DNA of 64,000 bases, from IMG/VR virus record IMGVR_UViG_3300043434_000210, positions 1 through 64,000 of that record; one strand, written 5' to 3'. Each line of letters begins with the position of its first letter. The first letter of the stretch is position 1. The notes under the pieces were generated by a model. It had not been told where the DNA came from, made no database searches, and saw only the letters and a program-made list of their open reading frames with translations. Positions 1-6,550 of this stretch are shown in pieces. This DNA is from a virus. Position numbers and translations under genes: made by a program.

Positions 1-267
1 GCCTGTACGAATCTGGTGTTCAATCAGGTCGACGGTATCGACCGGCAGGTTGTATGTGTTTTGCCCCTGCACCAAGTTAATCGTGCCCTGCTCAATAGTC
101 CACATGTTGATGCCGCGGTTAGCCCAATCGGCGAACAACAAATTTAAAGACCTACGCGCTGTGCGGTGGTCGTAACCAGAACGAAGCTCTGAACCACAAC
201 GCTCAAAAGCCTCTTCGATAATCTCGCTGAGGTCTAAATTAAACGAACTTGTACCGGATGTAGTCAT
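1..267 (-). CDS. Head-tail connector protein, partial (P22 gp4-like)
   Basis: The window holds only the first 89 codons; the frame is open at the left edge. The start is the ATG at 267, which overlaps the TGA of the upstream gene (ATGA). The N-terminus has the pattern FNLDLSEIIEEAFERCG, then RTARRSLNLLFADWANRG and a segment ending in YNLPVDTVDLIEH. I recognise this as the N-terminus of a short head-completion or tail-connector protein common in aquatic podovirus-like phages and comparable to P22 gp4, which binds under the portal ring. Its place at the end of the capsid cluster fits. The assignment rests on remembered family similarity, and the C-terminal part cannot be checked here. Confidence 0.6.
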   Translation of the reverse strand, partial: MTTSGTSSFNLDLSEIIEEAFERCGSELRSGYDHRTARRSLNLLFADWANRGINMWTIEQGTINLVQGQNTYNLPVDTVDLIEHQIRTG

Positions 268-515
268 TTAACTTTCCTGTAAGGCTTTACTTTTTGTTTA
301 ATGCTCTTTGGCTGGGCTACAAACTGCTTACCAGCCGCTTTACCAGCACGTTTTGCTTTTGTTGTCGCTGCGTATTCTGCTGGCGACAGCGCTTTTATTG
401 CTTTTTCAGGTAAGTATCTCTCACCTGTTTCACTAGACGGTTTACCAGACTTGGTGCGCCATTTTTGCTCACCCCAAGCCTTTAACGACTTCTGCGGTTT
501 AGCTAATCCGCTCAC
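264..515 (-). CDS. Small basic phage protein of unknown function
   Basis: 83 residues, very rich in Lys and Ala, with the core KAWGEQKWRTKSGKPSS and later PEKAIKALSPAEYAATTKAK. The start is GTG at 515, sharing GTGA with the stop of the upstream gene, so translation is probably coupled. The core resembles a small conserved family that I recall from aquatic phages and algal viruses, with no established function. Its basic charge suggests nucleic-acid contact or packaging in the virion, but that is inference. It lies between capsid genes and the connector, in a run of similar tiny proteins. Confidence 0.7.
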   Translation of the reverse strand: MSGLAKPQKSLKAWGEQKWRTKSGKPSSETGERYLPEKAIKALSPAEYAATTKAKRAGKAAGKQFVAQPKSIKQKVKPYRKVK

Positions 516-787
516 TTGTACCCACCACCTGCGGCTTTGTACTTCTTAGCCACTAACTGAGCCTTGCGAGCTGACCACTGACCTGCACCTGTGCCATGGG
601 TTGCGGCGGCTTTTACTTCAGAAACGATACGTTTGCGCAGTTCTGGTTTTGTGTAGTTACCAGCTGCGTTAACTTTACCGCCCTTTTTGTAAACGTCCGT
701 GTTGTCAGGATTCATCTTAGGCATTACTTTTGTAACGCCTTTCAACTTAGCTTCTGACATGCACCCCATGCCACGACTGGCTCTCAT
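512..787 (-). CDS. Small basic phage protein (WSARKAQ motif)
   Basis: 91 residues. The C-terminal half reads KPELRKRIVSEVKAA, then GQWSARKAQLVAKKYKAAGGGYK in two pieces, a signature I associate with a small domain found in aquatic phages and large algal viruses (possibly DUF5872; name from memory). No catalytic residues are obvious. The ATG at 787 overlaps the TGA of the preceding gene (ATGA). A second ATG ten codons later (MSEAKLKG) could be the real start, because the first nine residues are poorly constrained. The middle carries VYKKGGKV, the same Gly/Lys tract seen near the end of the neighbouring 136-residue protein. Confidence 0.7.
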   Translation of the reverse strand: MRASRGMGCMSEAKLKGVTKVMPKMNPDNTDVYKKGGKVNAAGNYTKPELRKRIVSEVKAAATHGTGAGQWSARKAQLVAKKYKAAGGGYK

Positions 788-1194
788 ACCATGCGTCCTT
801 TAGTTAGTCCTTTTTGTGCGCAACCGCAACCACGGACTTTACCGCCTTTTTTGTACACAACGGTACCGCCTTTGTTTTTACCCATCATTTTGCGGAATTT
901 AGCTTGATTGCCTTCTGGGTTTTTAGCGGCTTGTTCAGCTTCGCGTTCGCCAGCCAATTCATTATCTACAGCTGAACCCAAAATGTTGGTTTTTAGCTTA
1001 TTTGCCGCACGACCAAGCATGCCTTTTTCTGCCACTTCGGCTTCTTCAAGTCCGCGCATCATGCTTTCTTGTGTATGAGGCTCGTCTTTAAAGAATCCTG
1101 GGCGTGTTTTTTTCAAACGTTGACGGTCTACACTGCTGTCATCTGCGCCGACCACGTCAATCGTGCGTTCTCTATATGTTTTTTTATCAGCCAT
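784..1194 (-). CDS. Small protein with recurrent Gly/Lys C-terminal tag
   Basis: 136 residues, unrecognised fold. The first two thirds are charged and probably helical; the end carries VVYKKGGKVRGCGCAQKG followed by LTKGRMV. That tail closely resembles the ends of the proteins at 1197-1526 and 1761-2081, which look unrelated over the rest of their length. Similar tails occur, from memory, in other uncultured aquatic phages. The ATG at 1194 is followed by MADKKTYRERT. It sits in the late operon between the capsid gene and the connector. Function unknown; the shared tail could be a virion-targeting or assembly signal. Confidence 0.7.
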   Translation of the reverse strand: MADKKTYRERTIDVVGADDSSVDRQRLKKTRPGFFKDEPHTQESMMRGLEEAEVAEKGMLGRAANKLKTNILGSAVDNELAGEREAEQAAKNPEGNQAKFRKMMGKNKGGTVVYKKGGKVRGCGCAQKGLTKGRMV

Positions 1195-1196
1195 GA

Positions 1197-1526
1197 TTAG
1201 CAGACCTTTCCGCGTGTCTTGCCTTTCATCTCAATACCGCCGCCTTTAGCGTAGCCTGAGCATGAACCGCCAGATTTTAATTTTGTTAGGTTAGATTTCT
1301 TACCGCCATGCAGCTGTTTCTCGTGCATGCCAACGGCTTTTTTCACAACCTTCTTGTCCATTGATACGTCTGAATGTGACATACCGCCTTTAGCGTACTT
1401 CTTTGTTTTGTCTGCTTTCATGAACTCTTCTCCTACAGAAGTTGGTACGCCAACTTTCTTGGCGAACTTTGGGTTTTTGGCGACAGCCGCCATGAAATTG
1501 TGTTGCTTTTTACTAGTTGAGGGCAC
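1197..1526 (-). CDS. Small protein with PSTSKKQHNFMAAVAKNP domain and Gly/Lys tail
   Basis: I place the start at GTG 1526: a GGGAG lies 7 nt upstream, giving a product beginning MPSTSKKQHNF (109 residues). The longer reading from TTG 1553 would overlap the previous gene by 41 bases and has no better ribosome site. The N-terminal segment (KKQHNFMAAVAKNPKFAKKV, then VGVPTSVGEEFMKADK) is a short conserved module seen near capsid genes of many phages. The rest is Lys/Gly/Ser rich and ends GGGIEMKGKTRGKVC, a variant of the tail shared with two neighbours. Function unknown, probably a minor virion or assembly protein. Confidence 0.7.
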   Translation of the reverse strand: MPSTSKKQHNFMAAVAKNPKFAKKVGVPTSVGEEFMKADKTKKYAKGGMSHSDVSMDKKVVKKAVGMHEKQLHGGKKSNLTKLKSGGSCSGYAKGGGIEMKGKTRGKVC

Positions 1527-1761
1527 TTTTTTGCTCCCGAATAAATAGGTCAATCTTGTTCTCTAGACGATCGATGCGGTCTAAAACACGATTAATATCG
1601 TTGTGAACTTCAGCTTTAGTCACGTAATCTTTAGCGTGCTCTTCACGAGTTTTGCTCAATAATGTGCGCAAAGCTTTGATTTCGTCGGCTTTATCTTTTA
1701 AAACAAAACCTAACAATGCCAAGAAAGCCGTCATTATGGCGTTCCAAATAACCATTTCCAT
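1513..1761 (-). CDS. Small membrane-anchored coiled-coil protein
   Basis: 82 residues from ATG 1761, which overlaps the upstream TGA by one base (TGATG). Residues 4-22 (VIWNAIMTAFLALLGFVL) form one hydrophobic helix; the remainder (KADEIKALRTLL through DRIDRLENKIDLFIREQ) is a charged heptad-like coiled coil. One N-terminal membrane segment plus a cytoplasmic or periplasmic coiled coil is seen in small holin-accessory, spanin-like and tail-chaperone proteins, so a membrane role is plausible. The true lysis genes are elsewhere (50772-52202), which makes a primary holin role less likely. Function unknown. Confidence 0.65.
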   Translation of the reverse strand: MEMVIWNAIMTAFLALLGFVLKDKADEIKALRTLLSKTREEHAKDYVTKAEVHNDINRVLDRIDRLENKIDLFIREQKSALN

Positions 1762-2081
1762 CAAACGTTCCTACCTTTTGTCTTGCCACGAACCGCACAA
1801 CCATCACCTTTAACCGCGCCACCTTCTTTGCAATTCCATGCGCGTAGAGACTTATTAATACGTGAGTTTGGATCGTTTGCTGTTTTAGCTGATGTCAGCT
1901 TCTTTTTCATACCTTTCATGCGCGCGCAGAAAGAGTCACGACGTGGGCCGCCCTCTGGCTGTGGAGCCTTTAGGCCCGGTTTGCCAGGATTAGCAGCGTT
2001 ATAAGAAGCCCGACCCTTAGCGTTTAAACCGCCGGATTCGGACTTCCCTTCCTTACGTTGCCACGCAGGAGTCTTAGCCAT
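1761..2081 (-). CDS. Small basic protein with AWQRKEGK domain and Gly/Lys tail
   Basis: 106 residues. The N-terminal domain AWQRKEGKSESGGLNAKGR, then YNAANPGKPGLKAPQPEGG and RRDSFCARMKGM, matches a conserved small domain I recall from phages and algal viruses (possibly DUF6321; name from memory). The protein ends EGGAVKGDGCAVRGKTKGRNV (21 residues, split as EGGAVKGDGC and AVRGKTKGRNV), the clearest copy of the tail shared with its neighbours. It starts at ATG 2081 and overlaps the stop of the upstream gene in an ATGGCTAA junction. Strongly basic; a DNA- or virion-associated role is inference. Confidence 0.7.
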   Translation of the reverse strand: MAKTPAWQRKEGKSESGGLNAKGRASYNAANPGKPGLKAPQPEGGPRRDSFCARMKGMKKKLTSAKTANDPNSRINKSLRAWNCKEGGAVKGDGCAVRGKTKGRNV

Positions 2082-2355
2082 AAATAATAGTCACGCTATC
2101 CGCGCTACCTGTATCTACATACAAACCATTCATAGCCAAAATGCCTTCACCCGGAATAACTACGGTATGGGCACCGGCAACGCTTGCGCCTGCACGGAAA
2201 ACAATCGTACCTGAACCAGCACTAGAATTGTCATACACAGTAACTGGGTTTGCTCCACCCGTACCGACAACAATGTACATGCCTTTTAAACGAGTGCGTG
2301 ATGTTACCAGCGCTGCATCTGCGGCTGTGTAGGCCGACTTGACATCATATTGCAT
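2074..2355 (-). CDS. Small beta-rich virion protein, putative
   Basis: 93 residues with alternating hydrophobic and small residues: KGMYIVVGTGGANPVTVYDN, then GTIVFRAGAS and HTVVIPGEGILAMNGLYV. This is the pattern of a small all-beta domain such as a head decoration or spike protein. A TAGGAG site lies seven bases before the ATG at 2355. It follows a capsid-proximal gene and precedes the tagged small proteins. I recognise similar proteins from aquatic phage genomes but know of no assigned function. Confidence 0.6.
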   Translation of the reverse strand: MQYDVKSAYTAADAALVTSRTRLKGMYIVVGTGGANPVTVYDNSSAGSGTIVFRAGASVAGAHTVVIPGEGILAMNGLYVDTGSADSVTIIYG

Positions 2356-2377
2356 ACTTAATCTCCTAAGATATTAA

Positions 2378-2391
2378 GGGGCTAACGCCCC
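2378..2391 (-). other. Intergenic GGGGC-GTTA-GCCCC stem-loop
   Basis: A perfect 5-bp G/C stem with a 4-nt loop between two structural genes on the minus strand. No run of T follows, so it is more likely an RNA processing or stabilising hairpin than an intrinsic terminator. It lies about 23 bases before the start at 2355. Confidence 0.45.
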
Positions 2392-2400
2392 GTGGATTAA

Positions 2401-2733
2401 TTAAGCAGCGATTACGATTACGCCGTATGTTGCGGCTGCTGGGTCAACTGGGCTAGCAGTAATGTTAGAAGCACGAATAGTCACTGTGTTAGCAGCTGAA
2501 ACAAACGCGTTAAATACAATACCTGCGGCTGGAGCAGCTGGAAGAGCCATGATTACTTCGTCACCAACGGCAGCGCCAGTAACAGTAATAGTCAAGTCAG
2601 CTTGTGAAACAGCAGAGATTGAACCGAAGTTTAAAGATGCTGAGCCAGACAAAATTTTAGAAACTGTTGAACCAGAACCAACGATAAAACCGTTAGTTGA
2701 TTTGACTGGACCGCTAAATGTGGTTAGTGCCAT
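2401..2733 (-). CDS. Small structural protein, probable capsid-associated beta protein
   Basis: 110 residues. The second half contains SQADLTITVTGAAVGDEVIM, then AGIVFNAFVSAANTVTIRAS and a C-terminal strand YGVIVIAA. This ITVTGA...V...ANTVTIRA pattern is typical of small beta-sandwich virion proteins that follow the major capsid gene in many aquatic phages. There is no signal peptide or enzyme motif. It is separated from the capsid gene by a strong terminator, so it is probably transcribed by read-through or from its own promoter. Confidence 0.6.
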   Translation of the reverse strand: MALTTFSGPVKSTNGFIVGSGSTVSKILSGSASLNFGSISAVSQADLTITVTGAAVGDEVIMALPAAPAAGIVFNAFVSAANTVTIRASNITASPVDPAAATYGVIVIAA

Positions 2734-2759
2734 TTGAATTTTCCTTCATACAAAGTTGA

Positions 2760-2802
2760 GCTTATTAGTCTTGTATGCGTCTGCCGGGGCAGTCTAATAA
2801 GC
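2760..2802 (-). other. Intergenic inverted repeat with nested hairpin
   Basis: GCTTATTAG (2760-2768) and CTAATAAGC (2794-2802) are perfect 9-bp complements; the segment between them contains a second hairpin, CTGC-CGGG-GCAG. The structure lies in the leader of the gene starting at 2733 and just after the capsid terminator in transcription order. It could stabilise the downstream mRNA or control read-through. Confidence 0.5.
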
Positions 2803-2852
2803 CGGTTCACCCGGTTTATTGAATATTACTCCAAATAAAAATAAATGCAACA

Positions 2853-2878
2853 AAAAAGGCAGCCGAAGCTGCCTTTTT
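2853..2878 (-). terminator. Intrinsic terminator after the major capsid gene
   Basis: Read on the minus strand it is AAAAAGGCAGC-UUCG-GCUGCC followed by six U: a stable stem closed by a UUCG tetraloop and a U tract, immediately after the capsid stop at 2891. A's on the other side make it partly bidirectional, but the tetraloop identity favours the minus strand. Confidence 0.85.
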
Positions 2879-2890
2879 CTTACTACCCGA

Positions 2891-3820
2891 TTAGCTCGGA
2901 TTTGAACCCCAGATACCCAATGGATCTGACCAACCGAAGCTGTAACGCTCACGTGCTTTGTAGCGAACGTTGCCAGTATCGAAGTCTCCGTCCATTGATG
3001 TAGCCATAGGCATACGCTCAAAGTGCTTCAAGCCGTTAGGTACATCAGTTAACAAGAACCAGTTATTGGTGTCTGTCAACCAGTGGTTAACGGTGTAGCC
3101 TTCAGGCACAGTACCCATTGCTTTAATCGCGTTGATGTCGTTATCGGCAGTAGCCACACGCAATTCAGTGTCAAGCAAGCGCTTAGCAACGAACATTAAT
3201 GCAGGTGGAATTACCAATTTACGAATCTTAGCAGCGATCAAAAGACCACGCTCGTCTGTCCAACCAGCGATTTGAATAGCAGCATTTTCGATCGCTGTTT
3301 CGTTCAAATCAGTAGCGGTAGCTGGGCTGTTATAGTTAACACCACCATTTACCAATGGATGACCAACGCGTGAACCGCCAGAGTTAACGCCGAACAATGA
3401 AACACCGTCGCCACCTGGGTATGCGCCGTTGAAACCGTTGTTCAATACGTTTGCAGATTTAACTTGCTTTGTGTAAGCCATACCACGAGCCAAAGCTTTG
3501 GTGTAGCGAGCAGACAAGCTGTCGTACAAGTTATCTTCAATCGCTTCTTCAGTGATTGAGAAACCCATTGCAATAGTTTCGTGTGTATAACGTGCAGTGA
3601 AAGCTTCCTGAGCATTGTCATAAGCCATTGCTGCACCTTCAGACTTAACTGGGGCGGCACCAAAGCCTGACAATTTTGTTTCTTCTTCAAAAGAACGCTC
3701 AGATTTCTCTGTTTCGTATAACTCTTTGTGCTCTTCACCGTAGCGCTTGTACTCTAATCCGAACAAGGCGTTAAGGCCAGGCAATAGCTCTTTTAGGAGC
3801 TGTGAACGTGAAATAGCCAT
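2891..3820 (-). CDS. Major capsid protein
   Basis: 309 residues. Order of landmarks: MAISRSQLLKELLPGLNALFG at the N-terminus, then EYKRYGEEHKELYETEKSER with acidic residues, FTARYTHETIAMGFSITEEA, LNNGFNG, a loop with VSLFG...HPLVNGG, LVIPPALMFVAKRLL and a C-terminal RYKARERYSFGWSDPLGIWG. This arrangement matches HK97-fold head proteins of the Mu gpT-like type as found in many phages; assembly of the icosahedral shell is the role. A strong AAGGAG lies before the ATG at 3820. The next gene upstream is a structural protein and the scaffold lies two genes further, the usual order. The strong terminator downstream would favour high relative expression. Confidence 0.9.
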   Translation of the reverse strand: MAISRSQLLKELLPGLNALFGLEYKRYGEEHKELYETEKSERSFEEETKLSGFGAAPVKSEGAAMAYDNAQEAFTARYTHETIAMGFSITEEAIEDNLYDSLSARYTKALARGMAYTKQVKSANVLNNGFNGAYPGGDGVSLFGVNSGGSRVGHPLVNGGVNYNSPATATDLNETAIENAAIQIAGWTDERGLLIAAKIRKLVIPPALMFVAKRLLDTELRVATADNDINAIKAMGTVPEGYTVNHWLTDTNNWFLLTDVPNGLKHFERMPMATSMDGDFDTGNVRYKARERYSFGWSDPLGIWGSNPS

Positions 3821-3834
3821 GTTTAAGCTCCTTC

Positions 3835-4446
3835 TTAGTTAGTTGCGCCAGCTGCTTGATAATATGAATGTACGCCGAAGTTAAACTTCACGATACAGTC
3901 AGTCTTAGCATCACCTGGAGTTGACAAAGGACCAACAACTAGATCAACGATACGCACTGCGTATGTTGAAGTGTTTGCTGGAGTTGTAGATTCCAACGCA
4001 ATTGTTGAGTTACCTGTAGTAGTAGAACCACCAAAGTTAGTCAACTCAGCGTTTAAACCGATTTGTGCACGTGTAATCGCGCCGTCAGCCTGAATCTGAT
4101 ATAACTGATCTGGATCTTCAACAACGCGGATAGCCACGTTAGTGTAACCAGCAGAAATAGCGTTAGCAGGTAAGAAGTTTGAAAACACTTGATACTTCAA
4201 AACTGGATCTACATAGCTGCAACCTACTGCAACACCAACTAAACCACGAGTAGAAGTCGTAGGTGTAGCTGTCATAGCTTCAGGTTGACCACCAGCAGTA
4301 GCGCCAATAGTGACGACATCGCCTTTAAAAATAGCCGTTGCACTGTTTGTTGTCATCACGTAATCGCGGATTGAGCCGCCAGTAAATGATTGACCACCAA
4401 TCAGGTTAATAGGCACTAGTCCGTAAGGACTTGCAGTTGTTGCCAT
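3835..4446 (-). CDS. Virion structural protein next to the capsid gene (possible head decoration)
   Basis: 203 residues starting MATTASPYGLVPINLIGG. The sequence is rich in Gly, Thr, Ala and Val with no catalytic motif, and the pattern SPYGL.P.NLIGGQ...DVV is recurrent in aquatic phages directly upstream of the capsid protein. All-beta content and position suggest a decoration or cement protein on the head, but this is inference. Fourteen bases separate it from the capsid start. Confidence 0.7.
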   Translation of the reverse strand: MATTASPYGLVPINLIGGQSFTGGSIRDYVMTTNSATAIFKGDVVTIGATAGGQPEAMTATPTTSTRGLVGVAVGCSYVDPVLKYQVFSNFLPANAISAGYTNVAIRVVEDPDQLYQIQADGAITRAQIGLNAELTNFGGSTTTGNSTIALESTTPANTSTYAVRIVDLVVGPLSTPGDAKTDCIVKFNFGVHSYYQAAGATN

Positions 4447-4462
4447 TTAAACCTCCAAAAGT

Positions 4463-4909
4463 TTATTTTGAACCATTTCCAAACCCACCGCGACTGGTTG
4501 ATGATTTTTTGTCAGCAAACAGAGGCATGCGGGCATCGTTGTTGCGCATGAAGCTGCTATCAACAGACTCCATTTGAGCTCTGGCTTGGTTCTCGTAATA
4601 TTCTTTACGAGCCAGTACACGTTCAGTCGGGGCCTTGCACAACATAAGACCACCAATCTCTACGTTACCGTTGGTATCACCTTGCACCATTAGCTCAGGG
4701 TGGTCAACAGCCTTAACCGGCACCCAGCCGTCACGGAACTTCTGAGAGACGTTCGTGGGGTTGGCTTGGCCTAAGATCGCGGTAGCAATCCACCTATAGG
4801 TAAAACCAGGCTCCGGGGTAGGGTCAGGTAAAGTTGACGCTGGTACATATTCATATCTTGTTTCTTGTGCACGAGTATCTTGCTCGCGATTTGTGCGGTT
4901 ATTAGCCAT
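4463..4909 (-). CDS. Conserved phage protein of unknown function
   Basis: 148 residues. Conserved-looking blocks are RYEYVPASTLPDPTPEPGF, YRWIATAILGQANPTNVSQK, GWVPVKAVDHPEL, NVEIGGLMLCKAPTE and MESVDSSFMRNNDARMPLF. The same blocks recur, from memory, in proteins placed between scaffold and capsid genes of many aquatic phages; I know of no function. No membrane segment or enzyme motif. Its start overlaps the scaffold stop in an ATGGCTAA junction, so it is co-translated with the scaffold. A role in prohead assembly is plausible from position only. Confidence 0.7.
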   Translation of the reverse strand: MANNRTNREQDTRAQETRYEYVPASTLPDPTPEPGFTYRWIATAILGQANPTNVSQKFRDGWVPVKAVDHPELMVQGDTNGNVEIGGLMLCKAPTERVLARKEYYENQARAQMESVDSSFMRNNDARMPLFADKKSSTSRGGFGNGSK

Positions 4910-5885
4910 TTCTGCTCTCCAATTTTAAAACTTCGTTTGCATACTGCTCATAGGACAAATTGTATTTATCAGCAATTGCCTTTTGAGTAGGTGTTAGTTT
5001 GACAACCTTTTTAGCGCCAGTCGTTCTGGACGAAGGTGCCACAACAGTTGCAGGTTTTCTAGTTGGGGCAGATGCCTTACGGCTAGGCTCTTCCTCATTT
5101 GAGACATACATCTCAGGGAAGGTACGCTTAAGGCGAGCATCAATTTGCTCGAAATATTCGTCTTGCTGCGGGTTATACCCGTTCGCTACTAATTTCTGGT
5201 GCAGCCCGAGCGCAAAGGCTGTAACTTCTTCGTAACCTACTGCTCCAAACCACTGGTTTTTTGCCTGCCAGCGCAGTGTTCTTTCATCAAGTTTGGGAGC
5301 TTCTGGTTGCTCTGAACGTATTTGTACATCTACTTCACGTGTTTGTAAAGAGGTTGGTGCAAAATTTTTCGCACTTTCCAATTTCATCTTTGCGTCTGTC
5401 AAAGCTTCCTGCGCTTCAAGCAGTGCATCGTTGTCGTAACTATCGGCAGCTTCTTTGTACTTTCTACGCGCCATCTCAAGCTCTGCTTCAGCTTTAGCCT
5501 GTAGCGTTTCTTTGTACGTAGCCTCACCGGTCTTTACGTATTCCTTGAGTTTGCGGTTCTCATCAAGGATCTGTTGTGTAAGACGCTCGAGTTCCTGCTT
5601 CTCTCGTAACGCAGCTTCTTTAGCACGGCGCTCATCGTGACGCGCGTGTGTCAATTCCTTGATTCGGGACTGAACGCCTTTTGAATAGCTTTCAATTTCC
5701 TCATCGGTAGGGTCTTCAACCTCACGGTCTAAAGGCTTGGCCTTACGGTCTCTTTCAGGGGTGTCGTCAATAATCTCTAATTCAACATCGGTTTCAGCCG
5801 AAGTATCAATGTCAATATCGACGTTTGTATCTAAGTTCGCGTCATCCTGTTCATCAGGAAACTTGAACGGCTCTAAATCTGCCAT
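4902..5885 (-). CDS. Scaffolding protein
   Basis: 327 residues. Residues 1-80 are extremely acidic (DEQDDANLDTNVDIDIDTS and similar); residues about 85-195 are a long charged coiled coil (RHDERRAKEAALREKQELER onward); the C-terminal part is basic and ends TPTQKAIADKYNLSYEQYAN. An acidic N-terminus, central coiled coil and basic capsid-binding end is the standard layout of phage scaffolds, which guide prohead assembly and then leave. Position directly upstream of the capsid genes supports this. No protease gene is visible nearby. Confidence 0.8.
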   Translation of the reverse strand: MADLEPFKFPDEQDDANLDTNVDIDIDTSAETDVELEIIDDTPERDRKAKPLDREVEDPTDEEIESYSKGVQSRIKELTHARHDERRAKEAALREKQELERLTQQILDENRKLKEYVKTGEATYKETLQAKAEAELEMARRKYKEAADSYDNDALLEAQEALTDAKMKLESAKNFAPTSLQTREVDVQIRSEQPEAPKLDERTLRWQAKNQWFGAVGYEEVTAFALGLHQKLVANGYNPQQDEYFEQIDARLKRTFPEMYVSNEEEPSRKASAPTRKPATVVAPSSRTTGAKKVVKLTPTQKAIADKYNLSYEQYANEVLKLESRNG

Positions 5886-5898
5886 GGTTTATCTCCTA

Positions 5899-6333
5899 TT
5901 AAGCGCGGCTAATGCCACGAGGGTCTTGCACAACAGCCTCAACTTGATCGTCATTAATCAAGCGAAACTCCTTACCGTGGATTTTGATGCGTGTCCCGGT
6001 ATACGGACGCGTCAGAACAAAGTCACCTTCTTTACACCAGGGTCCTTCAGGGAACTTGTCTGCATCTTTGTAAGCCAACGGACCTGCTTGTAATACAAAC
6101 AATACAGGCGACGTAATTTCTTCCGTGCGCATGGTTTCGTCTGCTTTCAAGATACCGCTGTCGTACTTGTCATCCACATCAATCAAAACACACAAAAGCT
6201 TCCAGCCGGTTGGCTGTGGAATTTGGCGAGCTTTGACTTGTGGTTCCTGTGCTTCTACTTCTTCCGTCGGCACGTTTTTAACGCCCGGTGGCAGAATCAA
6301 TTCTGACTCTGGTAGTGCGATGGTTTCACTCAT
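5899..6333 (-). CDS. GroES-like co-chaperonin, putative
   Basis: 144 residues. After a 40-residue extension the fold reads like GroES: GWKLLCVLIDVDD as first strand, then DKYDSGILKADETMRTEE corresponding to the mobile loop with GIL in place of the GroES IVL triplet. Next come VLFVLQAGPLAYKDA, EGDFVLTRPYTGTRIKIHG and FRLINDDQVEAVV, matching the GroES V-G-D-V...V....L....I layout. T4 gp31 is the known precedent for a phage co-chaperonin that adapts host GroEL to fold the capsid protein. The gene lies between portal and scaffold, where a capsid-folding helper would be expected. Assignment by pattern only. Confidence 0.6.
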   Translation of the reverse strand: MSETIALPESELILPPGVKNVPTEEVEAQEPQVKARQIPQPTGWKLLCVLIDVDDKYDSGILKADETMRTEEITSPVLFVLQAGPLAYKDADKFPEGPWCKEGDFVLTRPYTGTRIKIHGKEFRLINDDQVEAVVQDPRGISRA

Positions 6334-6532
6334 CGTCGTCTTCCTTCATTTTCTCAGCGAGGTCAATTAAGTGGCGCTCTGCTAGGGCTAGACCTCGAAT
6401 CACCCCACAGAGCTCTTTGTACTGCGATAAATCTGAGCACTGACCAGTCGCCACGTCGTCAGCGTAATTGTTCATGTCCTGACGAAGCTTTCCCCTCATA
6501 GCTTCGATAAAGTCCATCACTAATAAATCCAT
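6326..6532 (-). CDS. Small conserved helical protein between portal and co-chaperonin
   Basis: 68 residues, starting MDLLVMDFIEAMRGKLRQDM, with AERHLIDLAEKMKEDDDE at the end. Predicted helical throughout, no enzyme motif. The stop overlaps the start of the co-chaperonin gene by eight bases. An AAAGGT lies 9 nt before ATG 6532. Close relatives, from memory, accompany the portal gene in other aquatic phages. Function unknown. Confidence 0.65.
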   Translation of the reverse strand: MDLLVMDFIEAMRGKLRQDMNNYADDVATGQCSDLSQYKELCGVIRGLALAERHLIDLAEKMKEDDDE

Positions 6533-6550
6533 CGTTTGTTTACCTTTCTA

